Of a stretch of DNA of 64,000 nt, positions 56,037 through 64,000 are shown piece after piece (the stretch's first letter is position 1; the number at the start of each line of letters is the position of its first letter). The notes below the pieces were generated by a model that worked only from the letters and a program-made list of their open reading frames with translations, was not told the origin of the DNA and ran no database searches. A program made the translations under genes and the position numbers. Origin of the DNA: Spongiivirga citrea (GTDB lineage: Bacteria; Bacteroidota; Bacteroidia; Flavobacteriales; Flavobacteriaceae); contig NZ_JAABOQ010000004.1 in assembly GCF_010671565.1 (NCBI RefSeq), forward strand, positions 535,875 to 599,874, given 5' to 3'.

Positions 56037-56693
56037 TTACTTCTCCTTCTCGTATTTCTCCAATATCTGATCAATGCTTTTAATCGACTTTTGTACCCAT
56101 TGCATGCGTTGCTCTAAAATTTCTTCTTCAGATAGCTGCCAATTCATATCACTTTTTCGCAAACGCTCCGTTAGATGTTGTAAGGTTATTGCTGCAGAAA
56201 CCGATATATTGAGACTCTCAGTAAAACCAACCATTGGAATATGCAAAAATCCGTCTGCCGCTGATAAAACTTCTTCGGATAGACCCTCTGTCTCACGACC
56301 AAAAAATAAAGCAGACTTCTTGGTGATATCAAAATCAGATAAGGTCGATGATTTTTCATGTGGTGAGGTAGCGATAATTTGGTAGCCTTCATTTTTAAGA
56401 TGATTAATGCACTCCGATGAATGATTATATCGTTTTACATCAACCCATTTTTGTGCTCCCATAGCAATTTCGCGATCCATTTTTTTGCTGTTATGCTCTT
56501 CTATTACATGACAATCTTGAATCCCGAATACATCACAACTCCGCAAAACGGCGCTTGTATTATGTAATTGATAGACATCTTCTACAGCTACGGTAAAATG
56601 TCGGGTTCGATTGGCAAGTACTTTGGTAAAAAGCCCTCGTCTACGCTCCGTCAAAAAACCTTCGAGATACTGTAATAACTTAATATCAACCAT
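56037..56693 (-). CDS. SpoU/TrmH-family tRNA (guanosine-2'-O-)-methyltransferase
   Basis: 218 residues of the SPOUT knot fold. Motif 1 is HNTSAVLRSCDVFGIQ (N45, R51), motif 2 FFGRETEGLSEE, motif 3 IPMVGFTESLNISVSAAI. These match TrmH, which methylates G18 of tRNA. It is the first gene of a minus-strand run and lies divergent from the Sir2 gene. Confidence 0.92.
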   Translation of the reverse strand: MVDIKLLQYLEGFLTERRRGLFTKVLANRTRHFTVAVEDVYQLHNTSAVLRSCDVFGIQDCHVIEEHNSKKMDREIAMGAQKWVDVKRYNHSSECINHLKNEGYQIIATSPHEKSSTLSDFDITKKSALFFGRETEGLSEEVLSAADGFLHIPMVGFTESLNISVSAAITLQHLTERLRKSDMNWQLSEEEILEQRMQWVQKSIKSIDQILEKYEKEK

Positions 56694-56858
56694 TTACAAA
56701 AATCTATTAAATACAATGGCTAATGTACTATAATACCAGAATATATGGATTATTCATTAGACAGCCTCTTAACCCTTCTAGATTGATATTTTGAATAAAA
56801 AATATGTTATTTCATCGCTTAATAATGTATCTTTTCAATGTTATTGAAATGGAATTAC

Positions 56859-57551
56859 ATGAAGAAAATCGTTGTATTAACGGGTGCAGGTATTAGTGCG
56901 GAAAGTGGTATCAAAACATTTAGAGATGCTGATGGATTGTGGGAAGGTCACGATGTTATGGAAGTTGCGTCGCCTCAAGGTTTTGAGCGAAACCCCGAGT
57001 TGGTTTTAGATTTTTATAATCAACGTCGCAGACAATTACTTGAAGTCAAACCAAATAAAGCACATGTTCAATTAGCTGAACTGGAAACAACATATAGTAT
57101 TGAAATTGTTACCCAAAATGTTGACGATTTACATGAACGTGCTGGTAGTACAAAAGTCACTCATTTACATGGCGAGCTACGCAAAGTAAGAAGTACTTTT
57201 GATGAACAATTGGTGATGGATTGGGATCAAGATCTTAACCTTGGGGATATGTGTGAACACAATCATCAACTGCGCCCTCATATTGTTTGGTTTGGTGAAA
57301 TGGTACCGATGTTAGATCGTGCAATTGAAATCACGCAAACTGCTGATATTCTCGTCATCATAGGAACATCGATGCAAGTATACCCTGCTGCTAGTTTGGT
57401 AAATTTTGTCAATCACGAAACCCCAATCTTTTTTATAGACCCAAAGCCAAACGTTACTAAAAGTCAATTTTCAAACTTGACGATTATTGAAGACAAAGCA
57501 ACTACCGGAGTCGAAACATTCATTAATACATTGAGTACTTTATATAGTTGA
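56859..57551 (+). CDS. cobB: Sir2-family NAD-dependent protein deacylase (class III-like)
   Basis: 230 residues from the ATG at 56859 (MKKIVVLTGAGIS). GAGIS (9-13), TQNVD (85-89) and catalytic H104 are intact. Y53-x-x-R56 in FYNQRRR matches the class III pocket that recognises acidic acyl groups such as succinyl. The zinc-binding cysteine tetrad is absent: only one cysteine (C132) remains in a region DMCEHNHQLRPH. This zinc-less type is common in Bacteroidota. The stop overlaps an in-frame TTG of the next gene. Confidence 0.92.
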   Translation: MKKIVVLTGAGISAESGIKTFRDADGLWEGHDVMEVASPQGFERNPELVLDFYNQRRRQLLEVKPNKAHVQLAELETTYSIEIVTQNVDDLHERAGSTKVTHLHGELRKVRSTFDEQLVMDWDQDLNLGDMCEHNHQLRPHIVWFGEMVPMLDRAIEITQTADILVIIGTSMQVYPAASLVNFVNHETPIFFIDPKPNVTKSQFSNLTIIEDKATTGVETFINTLSTLYS

Positions 57552-57559
57552 AACGGAGT

Positions 57560-58123
57560 ATGACATTTGAATCGTTTTACAAGGAATTAGATGCCATAAA
57601 CGCCCTGCGCACAAACAGAATGCGTATGGCAAAGATGGTTTTAAACGATTACTCGCTATACGATCATCTATTCAAAATCGCATTTCAAGTAGATGATCCG
57701 GTTTCGAGCAAAGCCTGCTGGGTTTTAGAGTTTGTATATCTTGATGAACCAGAATTCATTATTCCGTATTTAGATCGATTTACTGCTGACTTAAAAAATT
57801 TGAAACTAGATTCATCCATACGACCCTTAGCCAAAATATCGCAGTTAATGGTTGAAGCGTATTTCAAAAAAAAGACTTCAAAAATTCAATCAGCTCTTAC
57901 CGATCAACATTTAGAATTAATTACCGAAGCCTGTTTCGATTGGCTGATTCAAGATGAAAAGGTTGCAGCTAAAGTGTATTCAATGTACTCTCTATTTCAT
58001 TTAGGAAAAAAATACGATTGGATTCATGACGAACTTAGATTGGTTATTCAAAAAGATGTGAGTAATGAAAGTGCTGGCTATAAGGCGGCGACCCGGAAAG
58101 TACTTGAATGGATTCGTTCTTAG
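57560..58123 (+). CDS. Helical protein upstream of purB, function unknown
   Basis: 187 residues from the ATG at 57560 (MTFESFYKELDAINALRTNR); a TTG four codons earlier overlaps the Sir2 stop and is an alternative. It is almost all helical, with HEAT-like helix pairs such as VSSKACWVLEFVYLDEPEFI. The Sir2 overlap suggests coupling. The 13-copy AGTTATG array starts at the first base after its stop codon. Confidence 0.7.
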   Translation: MTFESFYKELDAINALRTNRMRMAKMVLNDYSLYDHLFKIAFQVDDPVSSKACWVLEFVYLDEPEFIIPYLDRFTADLKNLKLDSSIRPLAKISQLMVEAYFKKKTSKIQSALTDQHLELITEACFDWLIQDEKVAAKVYSMYSLFHLGKKYDWIHDELRLVIQKDVSNESAGYKAATRKVLEWIRS

Positions 58124-58214
58124 AGTTATGAGTTATGAGTTATGAGTTATGAGTTATGAGTTATGAGTTATGAGTTATGAGTTATGAGTTATGAGTTATG
58201 AGTTATGAGTTATG
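58124..58214. repeat. 13 perfect tandem copies of AGTTATG
   Basis: A 91-bp array of the heptamer AGTTATG, starting immediately after the stop codon of the helical-protein gene and ending before AAAGTTG. All copies are identical, so it is probably recent or actively expanding. It fills the spacer to purB and is read through by any Sir2-purB transcript. Confidence 0.95.
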
Positions 58215-58227
58215 AAAGTTGAAAAAA

Positions 58228-58260
58228 TTGGAATTTGGAATTTCATTTCTTGTAATTTTT
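58228..58260. repeat. GGAATTTGGAATTTC word cluster
   Basis: GGAATTTGGAATTTC near 58230 is the reverse-orientation form of the AAATTCCAAATTCC word at 27985. It is a short dispersed intergenic word. Confidence 0.35.
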
Positions 58261-58307
58261 CTAAGAGACTTTTTGGCTTTTCAGCTTTCCCCTTTTAAAC
58301 TATAACC

Positions 58308-58315
58308 TATCTTTG
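58308..58315 (+). promoter_or_regulatory. -7 element of the purB promoter
   Basis: TATCTTTG, an exact TAnnTTTG match, 30 bases before the purB ATG. It would let purB be expressed independently of the upstream genes. No -33 TTTG at normal spacing. Confidence 0.5.
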
Positions 58316-58344
58316 CAGCTTTAAAAATGTAACCACTTAGCAGC

Positions 58345-59688
58345 ATGTCGCTCACACCTTTAAATGCCATTTCACCAATCGATGGTCGTTACGGAAGTAA
58401 AACTAAAGCACTTAGTCAATTTTTCTCTGAAGAAGCCTTGATAAAATACCGCGTGCTGGTGGAAATCGAGTATTTTATCTCATTGGCACTGCTTCCTTTG
58501 CCTCAACTAAAAAGTTTTGATGTATCGTTAATTGATGATCTTAGAAATATCTATAAAGATTTTAGTGCCGCTGATGCGCAGGCGATAAAAGATATTGAAA
58601 AAGTCACCAATCATGATGTAAAGGCCGTTGAGTACTTTATAAAAGAGAAATTTGATGCATTAGGATTACAAGCGTACAAAGAATTCATCCATTTCGGGTT
58701 GACTTCTCAAGATATTAATAACACCGCAATTCCGCTTTCGATTAAAGAAGCAATTCAACAAGTGTATCGCCCCGAATTGGTTTCTGTGCTTAACCGGTTA
58801 AAAGAATTAGCGGAAGAGTGGTCGGATATTTCTATGCTGGCACGCACTCATGGTCAGCCGGCTTCACCAACACGGTTAGGTAAAGAAATTCAAGTATTTA
58901 TTACTCGAATTCAAGAACAAATTAAACTGATTCATGAAATACCGCAAGCTGCAAAGTTTGGTGGCGCTACCGGAAACTTCAATGCGCATAAAGTTGCATA
59001 TCCGGAAATAGACTGGAAGGCATTTGGAACTAAGTTTGTTGAAGAAACATTAGGCTTACATCACTCCTTCCCTACTACGCAGATTGAACACTACGATCAT
59101 ATGGCAGGAATTTTTGATGGTTTGAAAAGAATCAATACCATCTTAATCGATTTAGACAGGGATATCTGGACATATATCTCAATGGATTATTTTAAACAAA
59201 AAATTAAAAAAGGAGAAGTCGGTTCATCCGCAATGCCACATAAAGTAAATCCGATTGATTTTGAGAATTCTGAAGGGAATTTAGGTCTTGCAAATGCCAT
59301 CTTCGAGCATTTATCTGCAAAATTGCCACTATCAAGACTACAGCGTGACCTTACAGATAGTACCGTCTTACGTAATGTTGGTGTGCCTTTTGGCCATACC
59401 GTTATCGGATTTCAATCGACTTTAAAAGGATTAAACAAGTTATTGCTGAATAAAGAAAAGTTTGAAGCTGACCTAGAAAATAATTGGGCAGTAGTTGCTG
59501 AGGCAATTCAAACAATACTAAGACGCGAAGGCTATCCAAACCCGTATGAAGCACTGAAAGGACTCACCAGAACGAATGAGAAGATCAATCAAAAATCAAT
59601 CGCTTCGTTTATTGATACGCTAGATGTTAGTGATGCGATTAAAGATGAATTAAAGCAGATTTCTCCTAGTAATTATACAGGGATATAA
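58345..59688 (+). CDS. purB: Adenylosuccinate lyase
   Basis: Cleaves adenylosuccinate and SAICAR to release fumarate in purine synthesis. 447 residues with LNAISPIDGRYG at the start, ARTHGQPASPTRLG, and the family signature GSSAMPHKVNPIDFENSEGN near residue 295. The E. coli-like longer class (about 450 residues) is the one present. Confidence 0.97.
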   Translation: MSLTPLNAISPIDGRYGSKTKALSQFFSEEALIKYRVLVEIEYFISLALLPLPQLKSFDVSLIDDLRNIYKDFSAADAQAIKDIEKVTNHDVKAVEYFIKEKFDALGLQAYKEFIHFGLTSQDINNTAIPLSIKEAIQQVYRPELVSVLNRLKELAEEWSDISMLARTHGQPASPTRLGKEIQVFITRIQEQIKLIHEIPQAAKFGGATGNFNAHKVAYPEIDWKAFGTKFVEETLGLHHSFPTTQIEHYDHMAGIFDGLKRINTILIDLDRDIWTYISMDYFKQKIKKGEVGSSAMPHKVNPIDFENSEGNLGLANAIFEHLSAKLPLSRLQRDLTDSTVLRNVGVPFGHTVIGFQSTLKGLNKLLLNKEKFEADLENNWAVVAEAIQTILRREGYPNPYEALKGLTRTNEKINQKSIASFIDTLDVSDAIKDELKQISPSNYTGI

Positions 59689-59738
59689 CCACCTACAAGG
59701 TTTTCAAAACCTCTCGGGTAGACTGCAACTCATAGAAA

Positions 59739-59769
59739 AAGCCTCGACAATTAAATTGTCGAGGCTTTT
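59739..59769. terminator. Bidirectional terminator between purB and DUF4252
   Basis: GCCTCGACAA (59741-59750) and TTGTCGAGGC (59756-59765) form a perfect stem flanked by A5 and T4. It serves the convergent purB and DUF4252 genes. Confidence 0.85.
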
Positions 59770-59798
59770 GTATTAACACTAACTTGGAAAATTATGAA

Positions 59799-60350
59799 TT
59801 AACTCTTCTTTAAAAAGTTCTCTAATTCTTTTAGCTGGCCGTTGCCGTCAAAATCAGCATTTTCCATTGCTTTCATAAGCTGTACCATATTCGCTGGATT
59901 CATATTATCACCTAGTACACGTACTAAGGCAAATCCCATTTCATCATCCTTTCCGAAAATGACAACTTCATCAATCGAATCATCATCACCTAAATATTTT
60001 ACTACAGCTCCTTTACCACCAGTACCCATTCTCATTAACTCATTGTAATTCGGGTTCTTTAAAATGGCATTTACTTTCTCCTGCTCGATACCGTACTCCA
60101 TTTTATTGGATTCATTCAATTTAAATGCTAATACATTTAATTTGCGTACCGATTCGTATGCTTCCTTTTCACTTGCCGAAAATTTACCTGTATCAACTCC
60201 TAATGTACTTACTGGAATATCTAGAGATAGAAAATCAGCATTTTCAGTATTCTCTACATAATACTGCTGTAAACTTGGGTCGTTATCGCAGCTGCTCATG
60301 GTAACTAGTACCATGAATGCAGCAGCGATGATTTTGATTGATTTTTTCAT
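59799..60350 (-). CDS. DUF4252 lipoprotein (last gene of the ECF operon)
   Basis: 183 residues. The leader MKKSIKIIAAAFMVLVTMSSC ends in a lipobox cysteine. The mature part has LRKL-type DUF4252 features: YESVRKLNVLAFKLNE, YNELMRMGTGGKGAVVKYLGDDDSIDEVVIFG and a C-terminal MKAMENADFDGNGQLKELENF. It is a tandem paralogue of the preceding DUF4252 gene (8-bp gap). Function unknown; the operon places it under an ECF sigma. Confidence 0.88.
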   Translation of the reverse strand: MKKSIKIIAAAFMVLVTMSSCDNDPSLQQYYVENTENADFLSLDIPVSTLGVDTGKFSASEKEAYESVRKLNVLAFKLNESNKMEYGIEQEKVNAILKNPNYNELMRMGTGGKGAVVKYLGDDDSIDEVVIFGKDDEMGFALVRVLGDNMNPANMVQLMKAMENADFDGNGQLKELENFLKKS

Positions 60351-60358
60351 CTTATTTC

Positions 60359-60910
60359 TTATTTATTTTTGCCTGCTTTCTTAAGCTGTTTACCGCCAGG
60401 TAAATCCATTTGATCTGTTAATTTACCTACTTGACGTAAGTCAATGTCTCCGCTAAGTGATAATAATACTGTTTCAAGTTTCTTACCATTAATATTAACG
60501 TTTGCTTGCTCGAAACCCGTAACGAACATTACCAATTCTTTTACATGGTTATCGTCCTTACCTTCTTTTACATAGAATTTTACATTACTATCGCCATCAC
60601 GTACGCGCATTAACTCTTCAAGATCAGAACTTCTAACATGCTTACTAACCCATGAAGTGATATCCTTCGAAATCGCGCCATTATCTGTAGTAATTACTTT
60701 GAAGTTTGTGATGCTATTTACAAGGCTAATAAATTCTTTCGCCTCAGGATCATCTGTTTCGATACCGATGCTGCCAAGCATTTTAAACATTTTCGGACTT
60801 ACCGAAATAAATGCTACATCGGGGTTACTTTCATACTTATCAAAAATAGATTGGGCATACGTACCAACTGAGATAAGTGCTATTGATATTGTTAAAACTA
60901 ATTTTTTCAT
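60359..60910 (-). CDS. DUF4252 secreted protein (first copy)
   Basis: 183 residues with a signal peptide (MKKLVLTISIALISVGTYAQ). The mature part carries the same DUF4252 layout as its neighbour: SITNFKVITTDN, LEELMRVRDGDSNVKFYVKEGKDDNHVKELVMFVTG, and a basic end LKKAGKNK. It has no lipobox cysteine, unlike the downstream copy. Third gene of the sigma / membrane partner / DUF4252 / DUF4252 run, 28 bp after the membrane partner. Confidence 0.88.
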   Translation of the reverse strand: MKKLVLTISIALISVGTYAQSIFDKYESNPDVAFISVSPKMFKMLGSIGIETDDPEAKEFISLVNSITNFKVITTDNGAISKDITSWVSKHVRSSDLEELMRVRDGDSNVKFYVKEGKDDNHVKELVMFVTGFEQANVNINGKKLETVLLSLSGDIDLRQVGKLTDQMDLPGGKQLKKAGKNK

Positions 60911-60938
60911 CTTGTTTTTTGTTTTATTCTTTTAAAAC

Positions 60939-61394
60939 TTATTCGTTTCGTAATAATTTATTTGTTTGTTGTTCAAAATGATCGATGTGATTTATTTGAC
61001 TCACACCATCAGAAAATGTGTTTAAATGGCCAATTGATTGTGTACCCTTATTAAAGTTGTTTGATAACATTGCCAAGACCATTTTTGCTTCATCAATTTC
61101 TTCCTGAGTATAATCAGGTGTGGCTTGATACTGCCAATACATACCAAAAGAGAATATTAATACCGCTGCTACGGAAGCCCATTTAATAAAATTGTTTCTA
61201 GTTTTTAATGGGACCTGCTTGGTAAATTGTTCGTCTTTGGCGCCCGAAAAGTAGGCAAACATTGCTTGGTATTCTTCGAGATGCGGAGCGACCTCCTTTC
61301 CCGAAAAATAATTTTGCAATTCTTTTTCTTCAGCAACCGTAGTTGTTGCCTCTAAATATTTTTCTAATAATTGTTCTACTCTAACTAACTCCAT
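60939..61394 (-). CDS. One-pass membrane partner of the ECF sigma (anti-sigma-like)
   Basis: 151 residues with a cytoplasmic N-terminal helix region (VRVEQLLEKYLEATTTVAEEKEL, typical of flavobacterial anti-sigma-like openings), one membrane helix (WASVAAVLIFSFGMYWQY, about 73-90) and a short periplasmic end. The start overlaps the sigma stop region by 14 bases, so the two are co-translated. Anti-sigma function is inferred from position and topology; no ZAS zinc motif is present. Confidence 0.8.
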   Translation of the reverse strand: MELVRVEQLLEKYLEATTTVAEEKELQNYFSGKEVAPHLEEYQAMFAYFSGAKDEQFTKQVPLKTRNNFIKWASVAAVLIFSFGMYWQYQATPDYTQEEIDEAKMVLAMLSNNFNKGTQSIGHLNTFSDGVSQINHIDHFEQQTNKLLRNE

Positions 61395-61890
61395 AGTTAT
61401 GTTTTTTGATCAATTCTTCTCTAACTGTTTTTCGAGCCCGAGATAATGCAACTCTAATTGCTGTCGGGTTCATATCCATTACTTTTGCAATCTCATCAAA
61501 ATCATATTGTTCGACATCTCGCAATTGTAAGATCATTCGTTGTTGTTCAGGTAATTTTTGAACTATTTTATTAACCCAGTTCAAACTGTCATTAAGTTCT
61601 ACCTGCTTTTGCAACGATGTTTGTTCGTCTTTATAATTACTGTGTACTAACTTTAAGTTTGAGGCTTGCTTAGACTTTAACTTGTCAAGGCAATAGTTTT
61701 TGGTCATTGTCATTGCAAACGCTTCAATACTCTTGTATGTACTTAAATTTTTACGTCCTTTCCACAACTTTAACAAAACCTCCTGAGTTGCATCCTCAGC
61801 TTCCTCAACCGATGTGAGTAGGCGCTTAGATAAACGAAATAGTTTATCCTTAAAAGGCATTACCAAGTTTAAAAACTCCGATTGTTTCAT
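61381..61890 (-). CDS. ECF RNA polymerase sigma factor
   Basis: 169 residues from the ATG at 61890 (MKQSEFLNLVMPFKDKLFR); a GTG seven codons earlier is less likely. Region 2 is VEEAEDATQEVLLKLWKGRKNLSTYKSIEAFAMTMTKNYCLDKLK; region 4 is QLRDVEQYDFDEIAKVMDMNPTAIRVALSRARKTVREEL. It heads the four-gene operon and probably controls it and envelope genes. Confidence 0.93.
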   Translation of the reverse strand: MKQSEFLNLVMPFKDKLFRLSKRLLTSVEEAEDATQEVLLKLWKGRKNLSTYKSIEAFAMTMTKNYCLDKLKSKQASNLKLVHSNYKDEQTSLQKQVELNDSLNWVNKIVQKLPEQQRMILQLRDVEQYDFDEIAKVMDMNPTAIRVALSRARKTVREELIKKHNYGVS

Positions 61891-62125
61891 TATTTCTGGT
61901 GTGGTTAGCACGTTCTAATTTTTCAGTTATATAAGGAAGACGAGTATCCTTCCATTTTGTTACAAAGCGTTTCAAAAAATTTAAAATTCACTTTGTTAAA
62001 GCAAGCTTAAACCCATTCGGTGCATCAATAAATAGAGATTAGAACCGTTATATCTCAAACAAGATAGCCAAACTTTTAATTTGTAAGTAATTTGGGTATT
62101 TTGCAGACAAATAAAGAAAAGCGCA

Positions 62126-63634
62126 ATGATGAGAAGATTAAGAACACTCCCATTATACCTTATGGTATTATCACTATTTGTTATTAGTTGTGAGGATAAT
62201 GATGATAATAACAGTACACCAGCCATCCCTGGTGGCTCAGGTTCAGTTGAACTTGTACAAACTCAAAATGAATTTGTTTGGAGAGGATTGAACTTGTACT
62301 ATTTCTGGCAACAGGATACTCCCAATCTAGCCGATAGTCGATTTAACACTTTAGATGAGTTTTACACTTTTTTGAATACGTATGACGATCCCGAAACTAT
62401 GTTTAACGAGGCTCCCTTGAGAAATCAGGATGATCGTTTCACATTTTTCAATGAAGACTATCGCGTATTGGCCAATGCCCAGCAGGGCGTTTTTAAAACC
62501 AACGGACTTAGTTTCGTACTTACTAGGGTTACATCGGGCTCTAGTGAAATTGTGGGGGTAGTTCGCTACGTAAACAATAATACTGACGCTTCTTCAAAGG
62601 ATGTAGCTCGAGGTGATATTTTCTCTGCTGTAAACGGAACTCCGCTATTTTTTAATAGTAGTGAGGACAATAACTTAGACCTTTTAGATCCGGATACCTA
62701 TACTCTAAATTTTGCAACGATAGAAAATGGAAGCGCAGTATCAAATGGTAAGAATATTGAATTTACAAAAGTTGAGCAAGATATTAACCCAATTTTAATT
62801 ACTAAGACATTCGATATTGGCGGAAAAAGTATCGGATACTTAATGTATAATAGATTCACCTCTAACTTTGATGATGAGTTGAATACAGCTTTCGCAAGCC
62901 TCGCAGGAGTTGATGAACTAATACTAGATATGCGCTACAACCCGGGTGGCAGCGTTCGTAGTTCTGTTAGATTAGCTAGTATGATTACTGGGCAATTTAC
63001 TGGGCAATTAATGCTAAGACAGCGCTATAACGACAAATTGCAAGAAGCATTTTCTGAAGCTCAAGTGACTGATAATTTTGTAGATAATATTTCAGGAACG
63101 TCCTTAAATAGTCTTGGCCTTGAAAAAGTTTATGTTATAGCAACTGACGATACTGCCTCAGCCAGTGAGTTAGTAATTAACGGACTTAGAGCTTATATTG
63201 ATGTTATTCACGTAGGAACAACAACAGTTGGTAAAAATGAGTTTTCCATCACTTTAGTTGATGATGTTGACAATCAATACATATTTGATCGCACCAATAC
63301 CAGTGGAATTGCGGAGGGAAATTTATGGGCAATTCAACCGCTTTTAGGACGTAATGAAAATGCAGATGGTTTTTCTGATTATACTGGAGGTTTTTCTCCA
63401 AATGTGACTTCCGAAGAAGCTTTAACCAACCTTGGTATACTAGGTGATGAAAATGAGCCTTTATTGGCAACAGCTTTGGCCCAAATTACAGGAGCCACTA
63501 TAAAAGGAATACGATTTGTAAAAGACCCAATAAAGCCGATAATGTCTTCAGACCACATGACTATTTTAAAGGATGATATGTATATCGACGGAGATAAAAT
63601 AAAAGATGCAATGCTAGAAATAAAAGAGAATTAA
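62126..63634 (+). CDS. S41-family peptidase lipoprotein
   Basis: 502 residues. A lipobox cysteine at C22 (LFVISC) follows the signal; an acidic Asp/Asn-rich linker comes next. A PDZ-like region (about 125-215) precedes the protease domain with the segment LDMRYNPGGSVRSSVRLAS, nucleophile S347 in DDTASASELV and base K370 in VGKNEF. It is a C-terminal-processing-like protease anchored in the envelope. It ends with a good terminator. Confidence 0.92.
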   Translation: MMRRLRTLPLYLMVLSLFVISCEDNDDNNSTPAIPGGSGSVELVQTQNEFVWRGLNLYYFWQQDTPNLADSRFNTLDEFYTFLNTYDDPETMFNEAPLRNQDDRFTFFNEDYRVLANAQQGVFKTNGLSFVLTRVTSGSSEIVGVVRYVNNNTDASSKDVARGDIFSAVNGTPLFFNSSEDNNLDLLDPDTYTLNFATIENGSAVSNGKNIEFTKVEQDINPILITKTFDIGGKSIGYLMYNRFTSNFDDELNTAFASLAGVDELILDMRYNPGGSVRSSVRLASMITGQFTGQLMLRQRYNDKLQEAFSEAQVTDNFVDNISGTSLNSLGLEKVYVIATDDTASASELVINGLRAYIDVIHVGTTTVGKNEFSITLVDDVDNQYIFDRTNTSGIAEGNLWAIQPLLGRNENADGFSDYTGGFSPNVTSEEALTNLGILGDENEPLLATALAQITGATIKGIRFVKDPIKPIMSSDHMTILKDDMYIDGDKIKDAMLEIKEN

Positions 63635-63682
63635 TATGTAGCTGTTATAAGCAAATTAAATTTCACTTAGAAAATCTATGTT

Positions 63683-63715
63683 AAATGCTGTTCTTCAGGG
63701 AACAGCATTTTTTTT
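63683..63715 (+). terminator. Rho-independent terminator of the S41 gene
   Basis: AAATGCTGTTC (63683-63693) and GAACAGCATTT (63700-63710) form a perfect 11-bp stem with a 6-base loop, followed by T5. Confidence 0.9.
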
Positions 63716-63777
63716 AAGATTATTTTCATATCTTCGAAACTCCTACCAACGACTTCTTGAAATTATAAAATTGTTGT

Positions 63778-64000
63778 ATGAAGTCCCTCTTACAAAACAA
63801 ACTAGCCCGCTTTGTCTTTTTGTTATTGGCTATTGCTTGTACCAAGGAAGTGACTGATGATCTACTGATCACCTTCAAGGTCACCGCTCCGACAGAGACA
63901 CTGAATTGTTTTGTGAACATCGCGCGCCCTTTTGATGTCACTATTCGTGGGGTGAATGCCAATACTGCTGGGAATTATCAGTTTAAATATGCCATTGAAT
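63778..64000 (+). CDS. Lipoprotein, N-terminal part only (cut by window edge)
   Basis: 74 complete codons to the right edge. The leader MKSLLQNKLARFVFLLLAIAC ends in a lipobox cysteine. The visible mature part (KEVTDDLLITFKVTAPTETLN, CFVNIARPFDVTIRG) is beta-like and may be the start of an Ig-like or surface-binding domain, but too little is present to name a family. It starts 63 bp after the S41 terminator. Confidence 0.65.
   Translation, partial: MKSLLQNKLARFVFLLLAIACTKEVTDDLLITFKVTAPTETLNCFVNIARPFDVTIRGVNANTAGNYQFKYAIE

Noticed and set aside
58131..58214. Short reading frames inside the AGTTATG array
   Set aside because: They are produced by the repeat itself (ATG and TGA recur every few copies) and have no coding character.
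1..64000. tRNA, rRNA, CRISPR arrays, insertion sequences, prophage
   Set aside because: I looked through the spacers and gene set by eye and found no candidate for any of them.

Overview
The window looks like a piece of a Bacteroidota chromosome, most likely a member of the Flavobacteriaceae. The evidence is an AT-rich sequence, AT-rich leaders with little Shine-Dalgarno signal, several sites matching the Bacteroidota promoter consensus (TTTG at -33, TAnnTTTG at -7), frequent TTG starts, and lineage-typical families: DUF1599, BT_3928, DUF3667, DUF4295, DUF4252, a secreted M24 aminopeptidase, a TonB receptor, and an ECF sigma with a small one-pass partner. I see no phage, integrase, transposase, CRISPR array, rRNA or tRNA. 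It is mostly housekeeping chromosome with small accessory patches.

Layout. 1-5.8 kb: a BT_3928-type membrane protein carrying an extra C-terminal DUF6624 domain (cut by the window edge) and DUF1599, divergent from folP, then cdaA (c-di-AMP synthase) coupled to two tandem zinc-ribbon membrane proteins. 5.8-15.3 kb: ABC exporter and truA, phosphoesterase, DinB/YfiT protein, 1-Cys peroxiredoxin, ftsY, the DUF4295-rpmG-rpmB ribosomal cluster, cinA-Hpt-FAH hydrolase, and an exonuclease. 15.6-17.3 kb: two secreted glutaredoxin-like paralogues, one fused to a GyrI-like effector-binding domain. 17.3-28.7 kb: esterase, 2-oxoacid dehydrogenase E2, recR, sodium symporter, CoA-binding protein, fabH, pterin dehydratase, RmlD-like reductase, gcvT, aminopeptidase P, MOSC protein. 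28.7-41.8 kb: a large membrane protein, htpG, a TetR-ABC1 kinase pair, S9 peptidase, yebC, DEAD-box helicase and small secreted or membrane proteins. 42-50.3 kb: alpha-amylase lipoprotein, a secreted repeat protein, M20 amidohydrolase, a soluble histidine kinase with its response regulator, and a TonB receptor.

50.3-51.9 kb is the most accessory-looking stretch: very small membrane proteins (one apparently a shortened paralogue of its neighbour), a frameshifted small gene, and a lipoprotein gene next to a decayed copy of itself. 52-64 kb: an AAA+/VWA pair, a secreted protein resembling the NTF2-fold immunity family, an SRPBCC protein, a TrmH-type methyltransferase, a Sir2 deacylase coupled to a helical protein and purB, an ECF sigma / membrane partner / two DUF4252 operon, an S41 protease lipoprotein, and the start of another lipoprotein.

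The most useful leads are the domain fusions (BT_3928-DUF6624 and secreted glutaredoxin-GyrI), the cdaA-DUF3667 coupling, the orphan immunity-like protein, the decaying small-gene patch, and several families of intergenic palindromes plus a 13-copy heptamer array. I did not find a clear large novel system such as a defence island, a biosynthetic cluster or a mobile element.
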